From Candidatus Kapaibacterium sp. (lineage in GTDB: Bacteria; Bacteroidota; Ignavibacteria; Kapaibacteriales; HRBIN21), in contig CALKEU010000002.1 in the NCBI GenBank assembly GCA_938084565.1, forward strand, positions 103,501-167,500: 64,000 nt of DNA, given 5' to 3'. How positions within the stretch are numbered: position 1 is the stretch's first letter; every line of letters begins with the position of its first letter. This document shows, in pieces, positions 58,701 to 64,000 of this stretch. The notes under the pieces were generated by a model that saw only the letters and a program-made list of their open reading frames with translations, did no database searches and was not told the origin of the DNA. A program made the translations under genes and the position numbers.

Positions 58701-58708
58701 TAATTTTG
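58701..58708 (+). promoter_or_regulatory. Putative Bacteroidetes-type -7 box (TAATTTTG) for TPP riboswitch transcript
   Basis: TAATTTTGC located 6 nt before riboswitch P1. Confidence 0.5.
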
Positions 58709-58714
58709 CACTTG

Positions 58715-58805
58715 CTCCGTTGGGGGTGCTTCGCCGGCAATAGGCGAGGCTGAGAGGATACCCTTCGAACCTGATCCGGGTAATACCGGCGTAGGGAAAA
58801 CGGAG
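58715..58805 (+). ncRNA. TPP riboswitch (THI element)
   Basis: CTCCGT TGGGGGTGC ... GGCTGAGAGGATACCC TTCGAACCTGATCCGGGTAATACCGGCGTAGGGAAA ACGGAG: conserved thi-box sequence and P1 CTCCGT/ACGGAG. Confidence 0.96.
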
Positions 58806-58916
58806 CGGTGGTGAGCTATTCCTCCGCTGCCTCTTTCCTCCTCTCAAGACCTCCCACACGCAAGCATCCCCCTGCGGCACAGTTAGTCTGTCACACTCAG
58901 TGTCCGGAGGGGTGCA

Positions 58917-61292
58917 ATGAGACGCCTAGGAGTGTGCCTCATATGCGGTAGCCTTCTCAGTGTGCAAGCTCAAGACAGTGGTCAACATGCTGACACGCTG
59001 CGCCAGTACCAGCTCCCCGTTGTCACCGTGACCACAACTCGAGCAGAGGCCGGGAAGAGCCCAGTTCCCTTCACTGAGGTCGAGCGGGTCACTATTGCCC
59101 AACGCTATACGGTACAAGATTTCCCGACCCTGCTCAACGCTCTCCCATCGGTCTTCGTGTGGTCACAGAACGGGAACCAGATCGGCTACTCCACGCTCGT
59201 TATGCGCGGCTTTGACCAGCGCCGCATTGCCGTTCTCATCAATGGAGTTCCACAGAACGATCCGGAAGACCATAACGTGTACTGGATCGACTTTCCCGAC
59301 CTAGCGGCCAGCGTCGGCTCTATTCAGGTCCAGCGCGGTGCTGGCCTCATCAACTATGGAGCTGCCGCCATTGGGGGCAGCATCAATATTACGACATCCA
59401 ACTTCTTGACCGAACGTCTCGTGCGCATAAGTCTGGGCAATGGATGGCAGCAATTCAGTGCCGGCGGACGGTCCCACATGCAATCTACCGTCCAACGGTA
59501 TGCTCTGGAGATTTCCTCTGGGCTCATCGAAGGGCGCTACGCCCTCTACGGGCGCATGGCACGGATTGACTCCTGGGGCTATCGGGATCAGAGCTGGGCG
59601 ACGCTGAACAGTTACTTCCTCAGTGGCGTTCGCTTCGACGAAGGCTTGACAACCCAAATCAATATCTTTGGCGGGCCGCTCGCCGATGGGCTGACCTACT
59701 ACGGCATCCCCAAGCAGCATATCAAAGACCCCGTGAAACGTCGCAAAAATTATGCCTGGTGGGAGTACGATAGCACGTATCAGCACATTGGCTTTGCCGT
59801 TGAACGGCGCCCCATTGAATTGGAGAACTTCTCTCAACCCCACTACGAGATCCTCAACGACTGGCGGATCACGGACAATGTGGAGCTGAAGTCCGTGCTC
59901 TTCTACTACACCGGCGATGGCTTCTTTGACTTCGACGGCTCCTGGGCTGATGCCCGCACACTTCGCCTGACACGGGAGTACGGTTGGGACTTGCCTGATA
60001 CGGTCTACCCGAATGCTGTCATCCGAGCCTTTGTGGGCAACAAGCAGGGAGGCTGGATTCCCCGCATACTCTGGAAGCATACGGGCGGAGAACTCCTGCT
60101 GGGGGCTGAAATTCGCCTCCACCGTTCCCTCCACTGGGGCAAAGTCCGCTATGCGGAGATCCTGCCGAGGGCATTCGATCCGCTGTACAACATCTACAGC
60201 TACGAGGGGGTCCGGGATATCTTCTCGCTGTTTGCCCGTGAACACTACGAGCTGAGCCCCCGGATAGCTCTCAACGTCGAAGGACAAATTGTACACCATA
60301 GCTACCGCATTCGCAATGAGAAAGCCGGCAACCGCCCCACGTGGTACCTGACACGCTCAGGCGACACCGTGTGGGGGAGTGGAACGTTATTCGACGTCCG
60401 GTACACTTTCTTCAACCCGCGTCTGGGCATTCTCTGGAAACCTCGCCCCGAACATGAGCTGTGGGCAATGGTAGCCCACACGGCACGTGAACCCCGTATG
60501 CGGAACCTCTATGCCGCCGAGGACGCCTACTTCGGGGCTCGCCCGCTCTTCGAGAGCGACACCTCCGGTGGCGCTGTCCGCTACGACTTTTCTAAACCCC
60601 TGGTCAAGCCCGAACGCATGCTGGACTTCGAACTGGGATGGCGGTACCGTAGCGAGCACCTCAACGCCTCTATCGGAGCCTTTTGGATGGAGTTCTTCGA
60701 CGAACTGGTCAAGAGCGGTCGCGTGGATATCTTCGGAGCACCCATCGACGGCAACGCTCCCCGTACGCGGCACATCGGTATTGAGCTCGAACTCGCAACG
60801 CAGCTCCCGCTCCCTCCTCGATGGGGCTCCCTCCTTGCTGGCTGTGCGGCAACGCTGAGTCGCAACCGGATTGTGGACTACACGTACTACCACGGCGGAC
60901 GCGCCTTCTCGCTGAAGGGTAACCCCGTTGCAGGCTTCCCTGAGTTGCTCGCCTCCGGATACGTGCGCTACCGGTACAGGCATCTGGAAGCGGAGCTACT
61001 CGTCCGCCACGTCGGCCGATTCTACTCTGACAACTTCGGCAAGAAGCTCGCCGAGTACGCAGCCCAGGATCCGCGCATTGCTGATTACCGCGACAATGTC
61101 GTTGACCCTTACACGGTTGCTGATCTCAACTTGCGCTGGGGCTTCCCGCGCGTGCTGAGCCTCCAGCGCCTCGTGGCGCGCCTGCAGATTCACAATCTCT
61201 TCAACACCCTCTATGCTGCTGGGGCAGAAGGGCGTCACTTCTTCCCCGGTGGGGAACGGTTCGTGTTTGTCGGGCTCGATTTCGAGCTGTAA
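58917..61292 (+). CDS. TonB-dependent receptor, likely thiamin/thiamin-precursor uptake
   Basis: Plug domain YTVQDFPTLLNALPSVFVWSQNGNQIGYSTLVMRGFDQRRIAVLINGVPQNDPEDHNVYWIDFPDLAASVGSIQVQRG; C-terminal aromatic strand; downstream of TPP riboswitch. Confidence 0.9.
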   Translation: MRRLGVCLICGSLLSVQAQDSGQHADTLRQYQLPVVTVTTTRAEAGKSPVPFTEVERVTIAQRYTVQDFPTLLNALPSVFVWSQNGNQIGYSTLVMRGFDQRRIAVLINGVPQNDPEDHNVYWIDFPDLAASVGSIQVQRGAGLINYGAAAIGGSINITTSNFLTERLVRISLGNGWQQFSAGGRSHMQSTVQRYALEISSGLIEGRYALYGRMARIDSWGYRDQSWATLNSYFLSGVRFDEGLTTQINIFGGPLADGLTYYGIPKQHIKDPVKRRKNYAWWEYDSTYQHIGFAVERRPIELENFSQPHYEILNDWRITDNVELKSVLFYYTGDGFFDFDGSWADARTLRLTREYGWDLPDTVYPNAVIRAFVGNKQGGWIPRILWKHTGGELLLGAEIRLHRSLHWGKVRYAEILPRAFDPLYNIYSYEGVRDIFSLFAREHYELSPRIALNVEGQIVHHSYRIRNEKAGNRPTWYLTRSGDTVWGSGTLFDVRYTFFNPRLGILWKPRPEHELWAMVAHTAREPRMRNLYAAEDAYFGARPLFESDTSGGAVRYDFSKPLVKPERMLDFELGWRYRSEHLNASIGAFWMEFFDELVKSGRVDIFGAPIDGNAPRTRHIGIELELATQLPLPPRWGSLLAGCAATLSRNRIVDYTYYHGGRAFSLKGNPVAGFPELLASGYVRYRYRHLEAELLVRHVGRFYSDNFGKKLAEYAAQDPRIADYRDNVVDPYTVADLNLRWGFPRVLSLQRLVARLQIHNLFNTLYAAGAEGRHFFPGGERFVFVGLDFEL

Positions 61293-63413
61293 TCATCGGC
61301 GCCGAATCCACCACCGAGCCTCTCCGCGCTCGAGTGGGAGGCGAATGCACGTGGTGCGCTGCCGTACGTAATATCCTGCCGAAAAGACTCCAGGTTGGCA
61401 CTCCACCGGAGCTGAGCTCCAGAAGTGGAGAAGGCCTTCTGGAGTATGGCAGAGTAACTCCGTCGCACTCCGTGGCTCAATGCCTACTTCAGGTGCCATG
61501 TGAAAGTGGCATGCTGCAGGCACTGCCCCTTCATAGAGGTCTATCCCTTCCACACCGTCGGGCAGCATGCGTAAGAGACGGCGATGCCGATAGCGCGGAT
61601 GGAGGAACTCTCCGGCAAATGCTCGGGGCTGAACTTCGAGCAGACGGACTCGAACGCCAGAACGAAAGAGCCAGAAGAGAGCCTCTGCCGTGTGCTCGAA
61701 GAACCGAAACTGCTCGATTCCGGCCGCCACCACCGTATTGTGTGCGGCCGTCGACCGGAAGACATTGCGCCACCGGGGCGAGGCCGTGTAGCAGTACGTA
61801 CCCGGGTCGACCAGGACATCGCTGCATCCCAGACTGAGCTCGATGGAGAGTTGATCACAGTGGGCATGTCCACCGCTGGGATGGAGCTGCTCCAGACCCC
61901 CACACCGCACAGCCAGGAAGAAATCCCCCCAGCGATACACCACCAAGCCGAACTCAGGGAAGCACTCCACCGCTTTCGGCTCCTGAATCTCCAGCAGAGG
62001 AAAGCTCGGGAAGAGCCAAGCTTCAGGCTGCTGCCGCCATTCTGCTGGACAGGCACGGCACAATGCCGCAGCTAAGCCAAGCGTCGGCCGAATATCCCGG
62101 TGCTCTTCGACGAGCTCAGCCACCGAGCATCCCTCGGGGAGTTCGTACGTCTGCGCTCGCGCCGGAGTCAGAGGAACAGCCCGAGGAATGAGCTTGAGCC
62201 ACCGCCCACTGTCGTGATCGCCAATTTGTGGAGCGCATCCGCTCGGCTTTGCAACAGCTGCCGCAAAATGGATAGCTGCCCGCACGCGCTCCCAATACTC
62301 CGGCGGGAAAGGCCATCCCGGTGCCGACGGATCCCCAACAATCGATGGCAGCGGACGCTCTCCCTTCCATAGCTCCGGCGATGCCGTCATCACCGCCCGA
62401 CGCTGCTCAGGGGACAATCCTACGGCAAGAGCAGTCCCCGCAAGCACCATCTCAAGCACAAATCGGTGGTAGTACGTCGATCCTTCCCAATGCCCTCCAT
62501 CGGGCAGAAACTGCTGCAAAACCTCGCGTCCCAATTCGCCTATCCCAAACGCCAGCCAGACTGGGGCGATTGGAACCTCGGGCAGTGCCGCACCGAGGCT
62601 CAAGAGCCCAACAACATTGCCGATGTAGTGATTTCCACGCAGCCCGGCATTCCACTCTAAATGGTGCATGAGGAAGTAGCCATGCTCCAGGAGCCCCCGG
62701 AGGAGCACGTGCTCGAAAGGTGCCCCAAGGGGCTGCTGAGCGCGAAAGAGCCCAGCCGTCAGGAGAATCGAAAAGCTGCGAATAGCAACCTCAAGCGGTG
62801 AGGCCCACTGGATCCCCCTGCCGGGCGGATTCTGGACAAGGAAATCCAGCACTGTCTGCTGAAACCACTGCCGGAGCTGTACTGCTTGCGTTGGCTCCAA
62901 CAAAGCCAACACTGCCAGAGCCGGCATGATCTGCAGACGCCCTATCTCCCAAGGGACCTTGGGATCACTTCCTGACGGGAGTATCCGCAAGAGCCTCCTG
63001 CTGGGTTCCCCCTCATCCCACCGATACCCTGTTACAATATCCCGCTGCCAATCGAGCCATAGACGGCCCTCCGGAAGGAGACGGACAATTGGGCTTGCCT
63101 CCGGTCCGAGCGGGAACCGCGGGTAGGCCACCGTTGGAAGCCGTTTCCAGCATGGCAGGAACACACTCCACTCTCCCTGCTCTACGTGCTGCCACCAGTA
63201 CAGGAGTTCTGGCCGATAGGGTTCTAAGTACTCCCGTGGTGGAGTTTGAATTCTGATGCTTAGCCGCGCGGCTGCCGGAGGGGGAGGCGCGTATTGAGAT
63301 CTTTGCCTCCGAAACGGAAAGGTTCGCTCAAGACTGCGCCATAGCTTCCTCACGCGTATCTGCGGCGGAATAGCTTGCCACTGCTCCCACCGAAAGCGCC
63401 AGTGCGTACACAT
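61293..63413 (-). CDS. Heparinase II/III family protein
   Basis: ILLTAGLFRAQ..YFLMHHLEWNAGLRGNHYIGNVVGLL; GGHAHCDQLSIELSLGCSDVLVDPGTYCYTASPRWRNVFRSTAAHNTVVAAGIEQ. Confidence 0.85.
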   Translation of the reverse strand: MCTHWRFRWEQWQAIPPQIRVRKLWRSLERTFPFRRQRSQYAPPPPAAARLSIRIQTPPREYLEPYRPELLYWWQHVEQGEWSVFLPCWKRLPTVAYPRFPLGPEASPIVRLLPEGRLWLDWQRDIVTGYRWDEGEPSRRLLRILPSGSDPKVPWEIGRLQIMPALAVLALLEPTQAVQLRQWFQQTVLDFLVQNPPGRGIQWASPLEVAIRSFSILLTAGLFRAQQPLGAPFEHVLLRGLLEHGYFLMHHLEWNAGLRGNHYIGNVVGLLSLGAALPEVPIAPVWLAFGIGELGREVLQQFLPDGGHWEGSTYYHRFVLEMVLAGTALAVGLSPEQRRAVMTASPELWKGERPLPSIVGDPSAPGWPFPPEYWERVRAAIHFAAAVAKPSGCAPQIGDHDSGRWLKLIPRAVPLTPARAQTYELPEGCSVAELVEEHRDIRPTLGLAAALCRACPAEWRQQPEAWLFPSFPLLEIQEPKAVECFPEFGLVVYRWGDFFLAVRCGGLEQLHPSGGHAHCDQLSIELSLGCSDVLVDPGTYCYTASPRWRNVFRSTAAHNTVVAAGIEQFRFFEHTAEALFWLFRSGVRVRLLEVQPRAFAGEFLHPRYRHRRLLRMLPDGVEGIDLYEGAVPAACHFHMAPEVGIEPRSATELLCHTPEGLLHFWSSAPVECQPGVFSAGYYVRQRTTCIRLPLERGEARWWIRRR

Positions 63414-63455
63414 GCCCGAAAAGCTGCCCTTTGCTAATTTCGCGCCAGTCCTAAT

Positions 63456-63528
63456 GGTCAGGTAGCTCAGGTGGTAGAGCAGGGGACTGAAAATCCCCGT
63501 GTCGGGGGTTCGACTCCCTCCCTGACCA
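63456..63528 (+). tRNA. tRNA-Phe (anticodon GAA)
   Basis: Acceptor GGTCAGG/CCTGACC, anticodon stem GGGGA/TCCCC loop CTGAAAA, T-arm GGGGG-TTCGACT-CCCTC. Confidence 0.95.
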
Positions 63529-63538
63529 CAGGCTCAGC

Positions 63539-63577
63539 AAAAATGCAGAACGCCCGTGCGTTACCGCACGGGCGTTC
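63539..63577 (-). terminator. Rho-independent terminator for the minus-strand beta-barrel gene
   Basis: On -, GAACGCCCGTGCG-GTAA-CGCACGGGCGTTC perfect 13-bp stem followed by TGCATTTTT. Confidence 0.75.
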
Positions 63578-63602
63578 GCATCATAGAGCACAACGTCAGG
63601 GC

Positions 63603-64000
63603 TTACCAGTAGATGGAGAGTGTGAAAGCCCCTGACGGAGCCAGGCCAATCATCATGGTTGAGGGGGCATCCTGCTCCGTAGTCGTCCCGCCCGAGGTTA
63701 CTTTCTGCTTGCCGGAGCTCATCGTGAAGTTCAGGCTGTAGCTTGCGCCCAGCGAGACGTTGCTCCAGGCAAACCACTCAGCCCCAAGCGTGACAGCACC
63801 ACCGAAATTCATGCTTGAGATCTCCAACTTATCCCCGCTGACGTGCTGTGGATTCTCCACCGTCTGGCTCCCTATGCCCACGCCAACACCGACACCCACA
63901 TACCCTACGATAGGTCCACTCGAAGCAATGTTGAAGCGCAGACCTGGCGTGAGGGTAAACTCCAAGCTCGAGGTCTTCTCATCAGGCTTAGCAGTATCAG
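63603..64000 (-). CDS. Outer-membrane beta-barrel protein, 5' end truncated by window edge
   Basis: ITGVGVGVGIGSQTVENP-like glycine-rich strands, GAEWFAWSNVSLGASYSLNFTMSS, ending GAFTLSIYW; terminator downstream. Confidence 0.65.
   Translation of the reverse strand, partial: DTAKPDEKTSSLEFTLTPGLRFNIASSGPIVGYVGVGVGVGIGSQTVENPQHVSGDKLEISSMNFGGAVTLGAEWFAWSNVSLGASYSLNFTMSSGKQKVTSGGTTTEQDAPSTMMIGLAPSGAFTLSIYW

Noticed and set aside
59301-60299. 332-aa minus-strand ORF
   Set aside because: Antisense to the TonB-dependent receptor, no recognisable domain.
63539-63577. Hairpin after tRNA-Phe considered as a tRNA terminator
   Set aside because: U-tract lies on the minus-strand side, so it more likely ends the minus-strand beta-barrel gene.

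Overview
The window is a gene-dense, GC-rich bacterial chromosome segment of core and metabolic genes. About 55 CDS, 3 tRNAs and 1 TPP riboswitch can be supported. I saw no rRNA, CRISPR array, insertion sequence or prophage. DUF1573, a T9SS-like C-terminal domain, TonB receptors, fused isobutyryl-CoA mutase and an Rpb6/omega-like protein suggest the FCB (Bacteroidetes/Chlorobi/Ignavibacteria-Kapabacteria) group, probably a thermophile-like lineage; this is inference. A repeated AT-rich box, TAnnTTTG[C/T], sits just upstream of at least eight genes or RNAs and matches the Bacteroidetes-type -7 promoter element. Main leads: (1) a stand-alone ubiquitin/YukD-like beta-grasp protein overlapping a class-III-like sirtuin and acpS; (2) a bacterial PRMT-like methyltransferase with a double-E-like loop; (3) mtnA paired with a class II aldolase without mtnC/D/K, suggesting either MtnB or the DHAP shunt; (4) a TPP riboswitch with a plausible Shine-Dalgarno-sequestering platform in front of a TonB-dependent receptor; (5) an orphan nuoD; (6) a GH38 protein whose nucleophile Asp appears replaced by Glu, downstream of sbcCD. 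I found no clear new defence or mobile system. Starts were adjusted by eye where the longest ORF runs past the conserved N-terminus.
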